From NCBI RefSeq assembly GCF_039555335.1, contig NC_092631.1, positions 8,258,481 through 8,322,480 on the forward strand: 64,000 nt of DNA. Reading direction: 5' to 3'. Under the pieces are notes generated by a model. That model was not told the origin of the DNA. It worked only from the letters and a program-made list of their open reading frames with translations, and made no database searches. The translations under genes were made by a program, and so were the position numbers. Each line of letters begins with the position of its first letter. The first letter of the stretch is position 1. Source of the DNA: Amphiura filiformis. Taxonomy: Eukaryota; Echinodermata; Ophiuroidea; Amphilepidida; Amphiuridae. Shown here one piece after another: positions 21,465 to 51,275 of this stretch.

Positions 21465-23029
21465 TGCTGGATCAACAGAAGACAATGCAATTCCGCCATT
21501 TTCACTGTTGAAGTCTGGATGTGTGTTAACATCAAACAATACGACTAAGGGAAGAAGCTAATGAGTCAATTTGTATTGTATGTGCAATCATCCAGACTTA
21601 ACAAAATTGTATTTTTATTTACGTAAATGTGGAATCCTGGTGAGTAATAGAAACACACCCTCAACAGGTTAGGAAAACCGCAGGATATCAGAAAACAATT
21701 AGCGTTATTACGCCATTAAATTTAACAGTAATATGCTTAGTAACGGTTAGTAATGCTTTCAGGAAATTTGTGCTTTTAATTTGTAAAAAAGCGAAAGGAA
21801 AACGATATTTGTTAATATTTTTAACTAGGGCTTTACAAGCACATAACTAATTAGTCAAGCAAACAAATTATTATTAAGAAGAATTCACAGACACCTGCAT
21901 AGCCTGACCAATGTGTCCGTAATACCCTTAAAATTATCATACTAAACCATATATAAAATACGGTATATTTGTAGCCTTTCTTAACTATTTAAAGAAAACA
22001 CCAGTAGATAGTTGCTACTAAATAGTATTTATCAATAACGAAAGGAGAACACGGATGAGTCAGTAATGATAAATAATTACAGAGATTGCAAAACTTTCTG
22101 CTATAAGGTTTTCCCTGACCATACAACAATTTACCACAGACCTAGTGACAAACTATAATGAGCTGTGACATCATCACCCAATTTACATCTCGCCGTCCAC
22201 AGCCAATACAATTGAAGCACCAATGGCCAGTTTGCCAAATATTCATGAGAACCGCATATACTGTCACGAGAGGATGATCATAATATGTAAATGAGAATGT
22301 ACACTATGCGCATGCACAGCTATAGAGGTTGTGCACATGACGTATCATACCGTAAATATGGCGGACTACTCAAATGCATTCAATAAAAGCATGATTGCAA
22401 TCTACCGCGACAGTTCTTCTCACACACATAACAAATGCACCACCAGCAAATAGGTTGATGACAACATTTGATTGAATGGACTGCACTGCGCTACTGATTA
22501 CGGTAAAAGACACTGGTTCAAATCTTTGTTGGAATATGACATGTTATGCAATATCGGTCAGCCAATTAGAAGGCAACTTTCATCAAGTGGCCATGAGTCG
22601 ATGCATGAAAAATGAGCCGATGCATGAAAAATACCCGAATGATATCCAAATTTGGCTCAAATATACGTTATGGTTCATACTATCGAGTGAGTTTGATATT
22701 TTTACGAATGGACTGTAGTATTAATGGTACCACGGCATTATCGGGCCTTGATTCACTACGTAACAGTGAAATTCTTGGTTGAAATTACATCAGGTACCTG
22801 TGTCGGTTTTTTTAGTTTTTAATTTTTTTGCATGTAATATGAAGATAACATAATCAAATCAATATTAATTGTGATATTTTGGCCTCAATACACTTAGCAA
22901 GATACGGCTTTCGAAAGGAGTGGATATGTGCAGTTAGTCTATACCGATGAGTGTCTGATTTTTACGTTGTCAATTCACCACACAGGGTGAATGGGAGTCC
23001 CAATTTACAAACTGCTGCAAAAAATCATT
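21465..23029. other. Gene-free stretch
   Basis: No exon-like reading frame with plausible splice sites, RNA gene or clear repeat was seen. A CpG-poor, AT-rich background dominates. Confidence 0.4.
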
Positions 23030-23220
23030 ACTAGAGTATCATTCCCAAATCGGGAAAGACGAATGACCGCTAGTCCAAACATCTCTGTCAACTCTTCGCA
23101 ATCAAGTTGAAATGTACTTTGTATTGGTGTCCCCGAGGGGTCAATTCTAGGCCCTGTATTATTTATATTATATGATGACGATATTGTCAATGATATTGTA
23201 AATGCTACCATTATAAGGGT
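23030..23220 (+). pseudogene. LINE reverse-transcriptase scrap
   Basis: Reads WCPRGVNSRPCIIYII, then DDIVNDIVNATII, a decayed form of the GVPQGS.LGP...F..Y.ND RT motif. Nothing else of the element is visible nearby. Bases 23221-24310 show no gene. Confidence 0.6.
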
Positions 23221-24310
23221 CTCTTGGTTGCTGCTGACCCAAGGACAAACACTGTGGCAAAATTGTCGCTGTTCTTGTCACAGTGAAACAAACTCGCTAG
23301 TTTAGATTATTACCATAGTCAAAATGAAATGTGATACGAAATTAACAGGATAAATGTAATTCAAGTAATAAGTAGCTCTTGATCAGAGCCCTCGCAGTAC
23401 CTTAGAAGATCTAGTGATCCCTGAGTAAAATAAATCCAAGCAAGTGACTAGTAAAGAAAATGTAAGGCCAATCCCTGCCTGGTTAGACCATTCTGTAAAA
23501 ATTAATACCACTCGACTCCTAGTACAGAGCTTGCCGAAGGGCAAGCTACACTATCACTCGGCAAGCTACATAAGTCACCAACAAGTAGGACCACTATGCA
23601 GTAATTGTCTACCCACAGATATTGGTCTACCCCACCCACCAATCGCTAAAACGGCCGGTCTTTACTATACTAGTGTCAGAGGGCATATGGCATGGTTTTT
23701 CATTATTTCTTTTAATTGGATGGGAAATAGGTCGGCGTTGGAGCAAAGCTAGCAATAAGCACACTTGTGGCGTCCTGTAAAACCTTTTCTGTATTGAGTA
23801 CGTGATTTAATCATAATACATTCCCCCGGTACATTCCATCTTTAAGGGTTGCTACAAGATTAGCAAGTTTGACCTTCAAAATAATTAGTGAAAGTATTTT
23901 GATTTCATTTTTTATATTACTCGAAACTTTTAATGTATATAAATAAATTAAGAGACAGTGTATTCTTGTGGGAGAAGGTACTTGATTTGTTTGACTTAAG
24001 TGTGCGACTCGAGCTACCCGACCCTCACCCATTTCTACAGATAAATTTTCCCCGAAAATTGGGCCCATATTTAATCACTTATGGTTAGTATATGTTCATA
24101 TTTTTATCAATAATTTGCAAATCCATAGCACCTAAATCTCGCGCGTAAGCAGTGAGCGAAAAACGGGATATGTTTAAAAATGTTGACTAATTTACTGTGT
24201 TTTTCTTGCTAAAGGAGATTCACGAAATATTTAGTTTTTTAATAGATCTGTATAACGATTTTTCGTGAAAAAAAACCACCCATTTATGCGACACATTCCT
24301 GTATGCCTCA

Positions 24311-24929
24311 TATACCGGGTGTCCCAAAAAAGGTTACATGTAATAATCTATAATCTAGTTAATGTTAACAAAATGAATATTAATGTTCTTTTCATGGCAT
24401 AATTTATGTACCCTCTACTAGTACCCCTGTGAATGTCAAGTTCACAGCTTGCGAATTTAGCCCGCATTCCAAGCATTCCTGAGCAAATTATTTACGTGAC
24501 ATAATGTTCATTACTACCGGCGTCTCAGGCGGCATTTGCCGCGGGGCATTTGAGTAGGCATGGCAGATGCAGAATTTTATTCTAATCAACAGAGAATAAA
24601 ACTTGTTCAGTCAGAAATGTACAACATTCTTACAGTATTACAACACCGATTTCAACTCAAGAAAACCCAAACAAAGCCTAAAAGCAAAATATGGTTAAAA
24701 CAAACGTGTGCCTGTGTTTCGTTGTGCGATATTTTGATGGTTAGCCACTCTTGACACCCCTGTCATCTTGGGCACATATGTTTTAAAGTTGCTTTTAAGA
24801 TGCGGAGTTGAAATTTACCAGACAATTACAAGAAGGATGAGTAAATAATATCGACATTGTTTTGAGCTGTGCTATCAGAAAATGTGGTTAATTTTCTACA
24901 CGTAACCTTTTTATGGGACACCTTGTATG
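24311..24929 (+). mobile_element. Mariner-like DNA transposon relic
   Basis: TIRs ggtgtcccaaaaaaggttac and its inverse gtaacctttttatgggacac, about 620 bases. Inside at 24560, MADAEFYSNQQRIKLVQSEM resembles the N-terminal helix-turn-helix (YSN.QR..LV) of proteins carried by mariner-type elements. The rest of the transposase is gone. Confidence 0.65.
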
Positions 24930-24959
24930 TCAGCGCCCCTCCCCTCCCCGTGGGTATTT

Positions 24960-25122
24960 AGAGAATAAATGTATTGTTTTTAGTCGCCGGAGTGCATCTA
25001 TCGTGTCATATAACACGGGCGACGAAGCCGAGTTGTTTTACGCCAAAAATAATGATGTCGCGTGTTATATGAGACGATAGATGCACGACAGCGGCTAAAA
25101 ACAATACCTTTATTCTCATTCT
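24960..25122. mobile_element. Short foldback MITE
   Basis: Arms of about 65 bases (gaataaatgtattgttttta / taaaaacaatacctttattc, gtgttatatgagacgataga) around a small loop. Confidence 0.6.
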
Positions 25123-25915
25123 TAAACACTTAAATTCAAATAAATGTATTAATCATAAATATACCAAATTTTAATCAAATTAAATCCTATATTTTACAAG
25201 GAATTACCTTATAGGTATTAGAATCGATCAGTCCCATTATTGCTATGCACCTCCCGATTGGTCCAAATAGCGCGTATGAGTATCGCGTCGACACGCACTC
25301 GCTAAAGTGTGTGATGTCGTTTCATATCACACGGGTAAGAACCAATAAGATTGCAAGAACATTCCTTTTAATTTCACAACTATTTGAATATTATAAACGT
25401 CATCATTTGAAAAAGCCAACCTGCGTTATGTCTCAAAATCTCTTTCCTATACGGTATATCAGTATAATATATAGGCTATTATATCCGACTAGGCGTTCTG
25501 GTTACCTTTGATTTGAATTATCCAGTGTGATTATCTATGATGAGCGAGCTTTACAACACTATTAAGCTCAGCACTATATACTCAACTCGTGACAAGCAGC
25601 AGGGTGCGTTGTAATGAGATTTTTTACATCAACATTTTGATGGAGACCATCCACAGTAGTCATGGTAGTCGAATGTCTTGTTTTCTAGGTATCACTCAAC
25701 ATAGACAAGGATGCAAGATGTACACTTGGCTAACGAGCTGCCATTTGGGTATTTCGGATCAAGTGGCGTAATCTATCCATCTAGAATGAATGCTAGCAAT
25801 AGCGAAACCTCAAGAAGACCAATCGCATATTTTAGGACACCAGTGTTCATTACAAATATATGATTCCAATGCTAGTACCTATTCTTTATATTCCACACAA
25901 TAAATCTTCTGCAAT

Positions 25916-42003
<16,088 letters not shown>

Positions 42004-42654
42004 AAACATTTTGTAGTTGAAAAGTTGATTATAATGACGGGCAGTCAGAAGAGAGAAAAGGCAAAGCGTACAATTGCATTACGTAAAGCCAAACGCAATA
42101 CCGTGATGAAATTGACTTACAAGTTATCAATATCTTACAGAACTGATTCCATCTGCACCTAAAGCTATTGAGTTGATCACGTTTTTATGTAAAGAGAAAC
42201 AATTTGCGACCATTATGTTGAAATTGGATCACTTTTTCAGATGTTTGTTTCCGTGGGTTCTTATAATCGGCATACCTTTAAAGCCCTATGTACAAATTGT
42301 TGTGCAAGTAGCATCTCATTTGATCAGTGTTATACATCCGCCTTGCCCAAGATCACAATAGTTGGAGAAAGCTTGTAGTCGCCTGCTCCGCAGCCGACTG
42401 ATGATGATGATACATCCGCCTCACTAAGGCCACAAAAATGTTTTGATAATTGAAAATGTAACAATACCATATTGTATATCATCACATTTTACACAACTGA
42501 AATATGAAGCCTGAGGCTCACAGCAAACGCTATTGTTAAAGATTTGAAAAAGTCATGTTCCCGCCATGTTTATTCACTTTAATTTTTCAATTAATGGAAA
42601 CCAAACTTGATATAATAATGCTGAAGCATAAAACGATACCATTGTGCAATTTTG

Positions 42655-42826
42655 AATAAATCATTTTGTCATTTTCCACTTTATCAATTAAAAACGAACT
42701 TAATTTACTCGGCTTTTTATATAGTGCTACCGGCTTTAATATTCCAAATGGTCCTGCCTTTCAATATTTAGTTGGACTAATAGCAACTGGTAAACTGTAT
42801 AGCTGACATAATAACCATTTAATAAA
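42655..42826 (+). terminator. Candidate polyadenylation signals of the receptor gene
   Basis: AATAAA at 42655-42660 and 42821-42826, roughly 650 and 820 bases after the stop. Either could be used; no other evidence. Confidence 0.4.
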
Positions 42827-42929
42827 AGAGGCAATATCATTCAGATTTTATATATCTTTTAATAATGTACTACTTCATATACTAATTACATTTTGTGTGC
42901 CATTTAAAGCTGTCCTTATTCAACGTTAA

Positions 42930-43260
42930 TACAGGCGGAATCTAAATGATTGCAACCCATCCGTTGATGTTTATTAAAACGCCTGTTTGTTTCCAAATGT
43001 AACATTTGATCCTTCCGAAATGACCAATACTTTAATAAAGAGCGGAATCAAAATGATTGGTACTCATCCGTTTTGATGTTTATTAAAAAGCCTGCTTTTT
43101 CCAAATGCATCATTTGAACTTTCCGAAGTGGCCAGTACTTATATAAAGAGCTGAATCAAAATGATTGGTACTCATCCGTTTTGATGTATATTAAAAAGCA
43201 TGTCTTTTCCTGATGCAACCATGGATCCTCTTGAAACAAAATTACCAGTACTTACAACTT
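42930..43260 (+). repeat. Tandem repeat, period about 107, three copies
   Basis: Units start near 42935, 43042 and 43150 with gcggaatcaaaatgattgg and contain gatgtttattaaaa. Downstream of the receptor gene, possibly inside its 3' UTR region. Confidence 0.75.
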
Positions 43261-43334
43261 TATGACCTTTTTATAATATCACAATATCTACAAACTCTAC
43301 GAGTGGATATTCATACGTAGTGGTAGATAAAATG

Positions 43335-43830
43335 ATTACAGAGTTTAACTTCAACACTACACTATTTTTCGCTCACCTGGAACGTTTTCACTAGTTCGAC
43401 TAGCGTCTTCAGCAGATGGTGATGCTGTGATGATGTCTTGTCTACGATCGGGATAACCTTCACTGATGACGTCATATGATTGACAGAATGACGTCATAGG
43501 ATGTTACGATGTAGCGCCCCCCCCCCCCCTGGGCATCAGCAGGTTGTCCCAGATAGGGTCTATTTCGAGTCCTTTGTCACGATTCAGTCTCGGTTTGTGA
43601 GTTATGTGTATAGCTTCCAGAACTCTGTGTGAATATTCTTTTTGTTCCCGTTCTAGCACTTTTACATTTTCCCAGTCAATCTGTCAATCATATGACGTCA
43701 TCAGTGAAGGTTATTCAGATCGTAGACAAGATATCATCACAGCATCACCATCTGCTGAAGACGCTAGTCGAACTAGTGAAAACGTTCCAGGTGAGCGAAA
43801 AATAGTGTAATGTTGAAGTTAAACTCTTTA
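43335..43830 (-). mobile_element. Penelope-like fragment with inverted flanks
   Basis: The minus strand encodes DWENVKVLERE, then VLEAIHITHKPRLNRDKGLE and IDPIWDNLLMP, the C-terminal part of a Penelope GIY-YIG protein. The segments 43340-43490 and 43680-43825 are inverse copies (cgctcacctggaacgttttc against its complement). The fragment is old and broken. Confidence 0.75.
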
Positions 43831-44165
43831 ATCATCTACAAACTCGTTTTACCCTTTTTGTTCAAAAATTGCTGGAAACTGATCGCTTCCAACCATTTGA
43901 CGCACCCTGTAGAGTTTGATTAAATTAAAATGTAATTGTCCCCTGCTCTTAAACGGAGGCGCACGTATTTACATCAGGCTCAAAATAGATATTGAGTAAA
44001 ATGCATCACAATTTGAGGAGTATTTCAATTATTGCATACTCAGGCTAATGAGAACGACGGAGCTAATGTGAAAAAAATTGAAGATTCAATAAGTATTATA
44101 AGTAAAGTATTCATGTAAAGTCTTCACAAAAAGTTATCGTAGCCGTTATAATTACGTCTATAATA

Positions 44166-44806
44166 TACTGCGCCAAAAAAGTATCCTTACACTTGTAAGA
44201 AAAATCCATATTTGTAAATTTATTTGTTTACTAGATACACCATTTATTCCGACACATTATGACACCCCAATGAATCAAATGTGACTTCAGGAAGCAAAGT
44301 TACAAGCATTTGATTAGACGAAGGTCCAGTTTTAAAAGTGACAAACTGACCTATTCAACACTCGACTCGACTAGACATCTGGTTTGAGAGTGGTGAATGG
44401 ATAATTTATGCTTGCCTTTAATTTAAAACAAAAGGAACAAAAGAAAACTGAAACAAAAAGAACTGACAAATAAAATGAAAGTTATGAAAAGTACAGAGAA
44501 GTAAAATTGAAATAAAAACTGCTTTAAATAAAGCTTCATTAAAGAAACTGTGTTCTCTCTTTGTTGCGCTAATTGTTGGAATCTTTGTGCGCCTTGTATA
44601 GGCCAGTTTGTCACTTTTAAAACTGGACCCTCGTCTATGCAATTGCTTGTAACTTTACTTCTTCAGGTTACATTGGATTCAATGTGGTGTCATAATGTGC
44701 AGAATTAGATAATGCATCTTTAAAAAAACAAATTTACCCCAATATTGTTCAGTTTTGAAATTGTGATTATTTTTCCAAGTGTAAGGATACTTTTTTGGCG
44801 CAGTAT
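44166..44806. mobile_element. Family C MITE, about 640 bp
   Basis: Near-perfect 30-bp TIRs (tactgcgccaaaaaagtatc...) with TA flanks, so a Tc1/mariner-type target. Related to 6222-6739. Confidence 0.85.
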
Positions 44807-44823
44807 AGATTCAGAACTATTAA

Positions 44824-45173
44824 GGGGGTACTACACCCCTGCTCAATTGTGTGCCTATTTTTGCATTTTCTCAAAAATTATAGCGCATTGGTGACAAGTA
44901 ATATATGTATATTATAGGGGCAAGGACTACAACTACTGCATTTTTATTTTATTCCAGCACAGACAACAGTTGTGGAGTTACAATCAAAAATGAGGGAAAA
45001 CCAATATTTGATCAATAAATCAATAGCTACTTGCCTTGAGTTGCTGAATTTTCAGTGCAGTAGTTGTAGTCTTTGCCTTAATAATATACATATCTTACCT
45101 GTAACCAATGCGCTATAATTTGTGAGAAAAATGCAAAAATAGGCACAAAATTCGCCAGGGGTGTAGTACCCCC
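44824..45173. mobile_element. Family D TTAA-flanked palindromic MITE
   Basis: Flanked by TTAA at 44820-44823 and 45174-45177; same ends as 40613-40973. It sits directly beside the family C element. Confidence 0.85.
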
Positions 45174-45940
45174 TTAATCGTATTCATAATATTCTAACAT
45201 AGATACGACATTTGGTTGTCTAGAAAACATAGCAAGATAAGTCACAACCAATAGGACTGACTGGACCATGGGTATTGGCCCGGTCCACACTATTACCTAG
45301 ATAACAAAACATCTCATGTATTGTAAACTACTCCTAATTGAAATTGTTATAACAATTTGTGATGTTATCCAGATGACAAAACACATGAAATATGTCAAAC
45401 TATTCTTTGTTTAATATGTTGTTCCAAGCGAACAATATCAGACAACTTTGATCAAAATCGGAGCAGTTTTATTTTTAACCCCTGTGGCCAATGGTGGAGA
45501 CCAAAATTTGACATTTGACCTTCATGCCTGTAATGCAAGAATTGTACGGGTCAAACTATACCTTTTTTGAATCCCAATAATACATTGGTATGGGTTGTAC
45601 CTAGTATCGACCAATTTAAACAATTTGAACCCAGCATAAGCGACCATTTTTGTTTTATGCAAAATTAACATACCACCTATTTCTTTTTCTCCTTTTTTGA
45701 TATTTTGTTGGGGTGTCAAAAAAACAACAACAAAAAACATTGAAGGGTATTGAGAGCAAACAATATTGTGCCTTTGGGGGTATTTGGGGGAAAATATTTA
45801 TTAAAAAAATTGGGGGGGGGGGAATCAAGGGGTCTTTGGGGACTGCACAAAATGCACATCTTAGTATTTAATGCCCCTGGGCCCCTAATGTTCCAAGTCT
45901 TACTGATGAGTCCCATTTATGTGACTGTACATCACAGTTG
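45174..45940. other. Gene-free stretch with shared repeat
   Basis: Bases 45440-45570 (cggagcagttttatttttaa, aactatacc) resemble 29650-29800 and parts of 59960-60130, so they belong to a dispersed repeat. Nothing else is recognised. Confidence 0.4.
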
Positions 45941-46440
45941 CTAAACTGGGCTCCAAAAGAAACTTATAATATTTCACATTGTCATATCTTGAAGATCTGC
46001 CCATCAAAATGAACCAAAATTACACACATGATTACTTCAATATTTTACTCAAATGACATGTCAATATTCAAACGGTCGCCTTACTGACACAACTGAAAAA
46101 ATGCTGTATCAAATGTCACAGCCTGGAAATTTCGGCAACATAGAGTTTAATGCACGCGAAGAAGTCAAAAGAAATTTGTTCTCCTATGTCGGAGTGTGTT
46201 TATGTTCATTGGGCACGAGTGTTATTTTTGTGAGGCAATCCTGTGACATATGGACCTGGAAGCTGTTCCACGCCACTGTATTTTGCTGTTGTGTCAGTTG
46301 GGCAACTGCTTGGTCACTAACATGTGTTTAGAGTAGAGTATTGAAGTAATCCTGTGTGTAATTTTGGATCATTTTGATGAATAGGATGTTAAGGTATGAC
46401 CTTGTGAAAAATTATAAGTTTCTTCTTGCGCCCAGTTTAG
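45941..46440. mobile_element. Family B MITE, intact copy
   Basis: 500 bases from ctaaactgggctccaaaaga to cttcttgcgcccagtttag; TIR about 28 bases plus longer imperfect inverse ends. Possible 3-bp flank ttg on both sides. Reference for the split copy at 221-2530. Confidence 0.8.
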
Positions 46441-47640
46441 TTGAGTGCCACCCGGGGAATCTGGTCAAAAGTGTGATAGCTGGATGATATACCAGTCAGG
46501 TAGAAAAATCCAGAACACCGTCATGACCTTAGATCTATAATTCAAGAGCTGTCTCGTCTCACCTAATTACTGAAATGCTGATATTATTACATTATAAAGG
46601 AATATACGGTGTTATAAAGCAATTCTGTCGGAAGTCCCTTACGACACAGCCAGGATGCGTTGTTGAGTATGATACTTCGCAGCTGAAAATTACCCACGGG
46701 AATCGATGTTTGTTCTATGTACAGACTGCATCAAAAAGATTGGCACCCATTTTTTTTGGTTTATTGGACAAGCCTTTTTCTCCGATATGCATCTAACTGA
46801 AATGCCCAGGATAGCAATGTTTATGACTTTTTATAACATTCAACCATCCTGCAGTTACTGTCCGTTTTCCTATACACAATACACAGAGCTCACCCAATTG
46901 ACGCGTGACCTCTACAAGTAGTGTATGTTAGAAGTATAGGCAATTGCCTAGTTAACGTCACTGTGTGAAAAATAACCGGCCAATATTTAAAGTATTCTCT
47001 GAAATTCTAGAAAATATAGTTTTGTAACATGTCCTAAATTTTTAGCTAATTTAGGTGTTTGGAAATATTCGCACTTTGGTGTTTTAGTGTATGTTATAGG
47101 TAATAGGACATTGCCTACTTAACGTTACTGTGTGAAAAATAACCGGCCAATATTTAAAGTATTCTCTGAAATTTTAGAAAATATAGTTTTTAAATTTTTT
47201 TAGCTAATTTAGGTGTTTGGAAATATTCGCACTTTTGTGTTTTAGGAAGGATATTTAAACGACAGATAACACCAAAAAATATGAAGAAATTATTTCCAAA
47301 CCGTGTTAAGTCTGCAAACCATTATGCTTCTCATTTTCAAGAACGCTGGTTAACAATAAGCAGACCATTGTCTCATTTCGTAAACAAAAGCCCACACAGA
47401 ATTGTTACCTTGCGTTCGCTTTATAATCGTTCACCCAACTGAAACTATAATACCAGCTCATTGCACAGGTAAAACAGAAACATGTGTAGTGTGGATTTAA
47501 CCAGAGAAGATCTGATTTAATCAGTTGAGCTGTTTTCAATGAGTGTTATCTTGGTTTAATAGCTTTTAATGGGGTTTAAGTCCTGCAAAGGTCGTGGTGA
47601 ATTCTACTGTAGACATGACTGCATCATGCTAGATAAAAAA
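46440..47640 (+). repeat. Family H and G repeats with internal duplication
   Basis: Bases 46440-46700 match 31500-31760. From 46850 the sequence matches 56917-57790 through to gactgcatcatg. The block 46935-47080 is repeated at 47095-47245 (cggccaatatttaaagtatt). Non-coding. Confidence 0.65.
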
Positions 47641-47974
47641 AAAGGAAGCTCCTATGTTTCATCTTGAAGTGGCAGTCTTGTCCATAATCGCTGGAAGCTG
47701 ATGGGTAGCAATCATTTTGATACAGCCTGTACTTGTCGATGTAATAAAAGGCGCAAACAAAATTTCAAAAAACCTTTTGATTAAAGGGCTTGCATGAAAA
47801 TATATCATATTAAATGAATTATGTCTTTATGGAGTTTAATGTCATACTTTTCAAATAATGTTTTGAATAATCTCTACCTATAAAGTGGAGAACTCAAAAT
47901 GCGACATCTGTCCAAACGGTAAAACCCGCCGCAAAGACGACGCACTACACGTTGGCCTTTAATAATCTTTGAAA

Positions 47975-48360
47975 GCAGTCAAGTTAGCTCAATCGTTAAG
48001 GCGTTCGACTATGGTGCGAGAGGTTGCGGGTTCGAACCCTGGCGGTGCCTAGTATGCTCTCGTGGAAAAATTGAATTAGCTTGAAATTCCCCTGGACAAG
48101 GAACTTGCTGCTAATTGTCTCGTTGTAACCCGTACGAAACTTGGGGAGCTGATCCTGGTTGCGATGGTTAATTGTGGAATGTCTAGGGTGTGCGCTCTTA
48201 TAGCAGCAAAGTCCCTGATTTGTTGTTAAATGGTTTATGGAATGATGTGGGGCCGTAGTGGTCAGCGACAACCTGTAAAGTGTGCTGAGGCTTGTGGATC
48301 AACGTCTAGGCGTTGTGCCTGTGCGTAGCGCACTATAATCACTGCTCCTTTTTTTTTTAC
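47975..48360 (+). mobile_element. tRNA-derived SINE
   Basis: Head: gttagctcaatcgttaaggc (A-box region) and gcgggttcgaaccctggc (B box). Body follows with ggacaaggaacttgctgcta, ending gcgcactataatcactgct and a T run. It has no proper acceptor stem pairing, so it is a SINE and not a tRNA gene. Confidence 0.7.
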
Positions 48361-49280
48361 CTTTGACATTTGACATTTGACCGTTTTACTATCAGGCCAC
48401 GTGTCTTGTACTGGGATCTTTAAAATAGTCCAGGAGCAAGATCCCACAGGGGGCCTAAATAAGGACTTGGTTCACCCCCCACTACATACAAGGTTTGACA
48501 CCATAGGTAGTTAGTATGGACCCTCTAGATCACTGCTAGGTAGGTAGTGGACTCAAATTGTGGTATCACTTTTTTTTTACAGGTCATTTTATGTATGGAC
48601 GTATAATCGCATAAATTCACCAAAAATAGGACAAAATTAAGGGGTAGGGGAAATATAAACTCCAAGAACTCAACTTTTACTCATAATAATGAATTTATTT
48701 TGGTATGAATATGTAGCTAATTGATTGTTCTACCTGCCTAGTATTATTTGAAAGCAAACCTAGGTTTCATTTGATCATGATTTGAAGTGGCCAGTCCATA
48801 CACTAGTGAAAAATCAGATTTTTCACAACAATGCGTAGGGTGGGTGTTTTTTTGACATTGGCTTCAAATTTTACTCTTGTGCCAATTTCTATTTTCAAAA
48901 TTAATTAAGTTTCCAATTTTTAATTTTGTTTTTAATATCAAGCATATCTAGGCAAACTTTGATGTTCTGGTTCAAATATTTATGTATGTGCATGTTTGCT
49001 TTGTGTTGTGTGGGTTTGGGGGGGGGGTGTGTGTGGGTATGTGAGGGTGGGTGGGGGGGTGTGTATAGGGTTCAGGGTTGGGGTGTTTTACATGTCTTAA
49101 TATGTCACTTGGCTGAATTATGTAAGTTCCATTAACAAAATTTGTTTGGTAAGTTGACATTCATGTAATATTTTGAATATATATATGTGTGGGTGAGATC
49201 AACCGCTGTTTGTCAGGAAAATAGACTGAAAATGTAAAAAAATAGTTACTTTTCCACATGTAGCAGCGTGTGTAACAATA

Positions 49281-51275
49281 TTAAGGGGTAGGGGAAATAT
49301 AAACCATCATAACTCAACTTCAACTCATGATAATGAATTCATTTTGGAATTAATATGTAGCTAATTGATTGTTCAAACGTGTTAGTATTATTTTAAAGCA
49401 AAGCAAACATTAATTTTCAGGTAGATAGCCATAAAATGTGAGAAAAGGTTACTTTTCTATGTATAACCATGTCAAATATGGCGTTATTAAGGGTAGGGGA
49501 AATAAAAACCACCATAACTCAACCTTTACTCATATTAATGAATTCATTTTGGTATCAACATGTAGCTAATTGATTGCTCTAACTTTCCTGTATTATTTTT
49601 AACAGAAAAACCATAAGATAGATATAAAATATGATAAAAATGATAATTTTCCAATGTGTAACAGCGTAAAATTTGACAATATTAAAGGTTAGGGGACGTA
49701 CAAACCAACGTAACTCGACATTTATTCATTATAATTCATTCATTTTGGCATTAATATATAGCTATTTGGTTGTTGTAATCTTTTAAAGCAAAATAACCAT
49801 TAATTGTTAGCTGGAAAGACATAAAATGTTAAAAAATGTCAATTTTTCATGTGTAGTACCGTAAAATATGACAATATTAAGGTGTAGGGGACATTCAAAT
49901 CACCAAAACTCAAGTTTTACTGATGAAAATGAATTAATTTTGGTATCAATATGTAGCTATTTGATTGTTCTCATTTTCAGGCATTATTTTAAAAGCAATT
50001 AAACCATTAGTTGTCAGGTAGTTAAACATACAATATGAGAAAAATGTTGATATTCCATGTCTAACAGAGTAAAATATGACAATACATGTATTAAGGGGTA
50101 GGGGACATACAAATCACCAAAACTCAAGTTTTACTGATGAAAGTGAATTCATTTTGGTATCAATATGTAGCTATTTGATAGTTCTAACTTTCTAGTATTA
50201 TTTTAAAAGCAATTAAGCCACTAGTTGTCCGGTAGATAGACATAAAATGTATGAAAATGTTAATATTCAATGTCTAACAGCGTAAAATATGACAATATGA
50301 AGGGGTAAGGGACATACAAATCACCCAAACTCAAGTTTTACTGATGAAAATGAATTCATTTTGGTATCAATATGTAGCTATTTGATAGTTCTAACCTTCT
50401 AGTATTATTTTAAAAGCAATTAAGCCATTAGTTGTCCGGTAGATAGACATAAAATGTATGAAAATGTTAATATTCAATGTCTAACAGCGTAAAATATGAC
50501 AATATGAAGGGGTAAGGGGACATACAAATCACCCAAACTCAAGTTTTACTGATGAAGATGAATTCATTTTGGTATCAATATGTAGCTATTTGATAGTTCT
50601 AACTTTCTAGTATTATTTTAAAAGCAATTAAGTCATTAGTTGTCTGGTAGATAGACATACAATGTATGAAAATGTTAATATTCCATGTCTAACAGCGTAA
50701 AATATGACAATATTAAGGGGTAAGGGGACATACAAATCCCCAAAACACAGGTTTCACTGACGAAAATGAATTCCATTTTGGTATCAATATGTAGCTATTT
50801 GATAGTTCTCATTTTCTGGCATTATTTTAAAAGCAATTGAAACCATTAGTTGTCAGGTAGTTAATCATACAATATGAGAAAAATAAAAATCAAAAATGTT
50901 GATATTCCATGTCTAACAGTGTAAAATATGACAATATTAAGGGGTAGGGGACATACAAATCACCAAAACTCAAGTTTTACTGATGAAAATGAATTCATTT
51001 TGGTATCAATATGTAGCTATTTGATAGTTCTAAATTTCTAGTATTATTTTAAAAGCAATTAAGTCATTAGTTGTCTGGTAGATAGACATAAAATGTATGA
51101 AAATGTTAATATTCAATGTCTAACAGCGTAAAATATGACAATATTAAGGGGTAAGAGGACATACAAATCACCAAAACACAAGTATCACTGACGAAAATGA
51201 ATTCCATTTTGGTATCAATATGTAGCTGTTTGATTGTTCTCATTTTCTGGCATTATTTTAAAAGCAATTAAGTTT
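49281..51275 (+). repeat. Left tandem array, unit about 207 bp
   Basis: The anchor ttaaggggtagggg recurs near 49281, 49485, 49683, 49879, 50093, 50299, 50507, 50714, 50938 and 51146; spacing 198-224. An isolated first unit lies near 48637. Confidence 0.9.

Noticed and set aside
47975-48060. A functional tRNA gene
   Set aside because: The A and B boxes are present, but the acceptor stem does not pair, and a SINE body with a typical tail follows.
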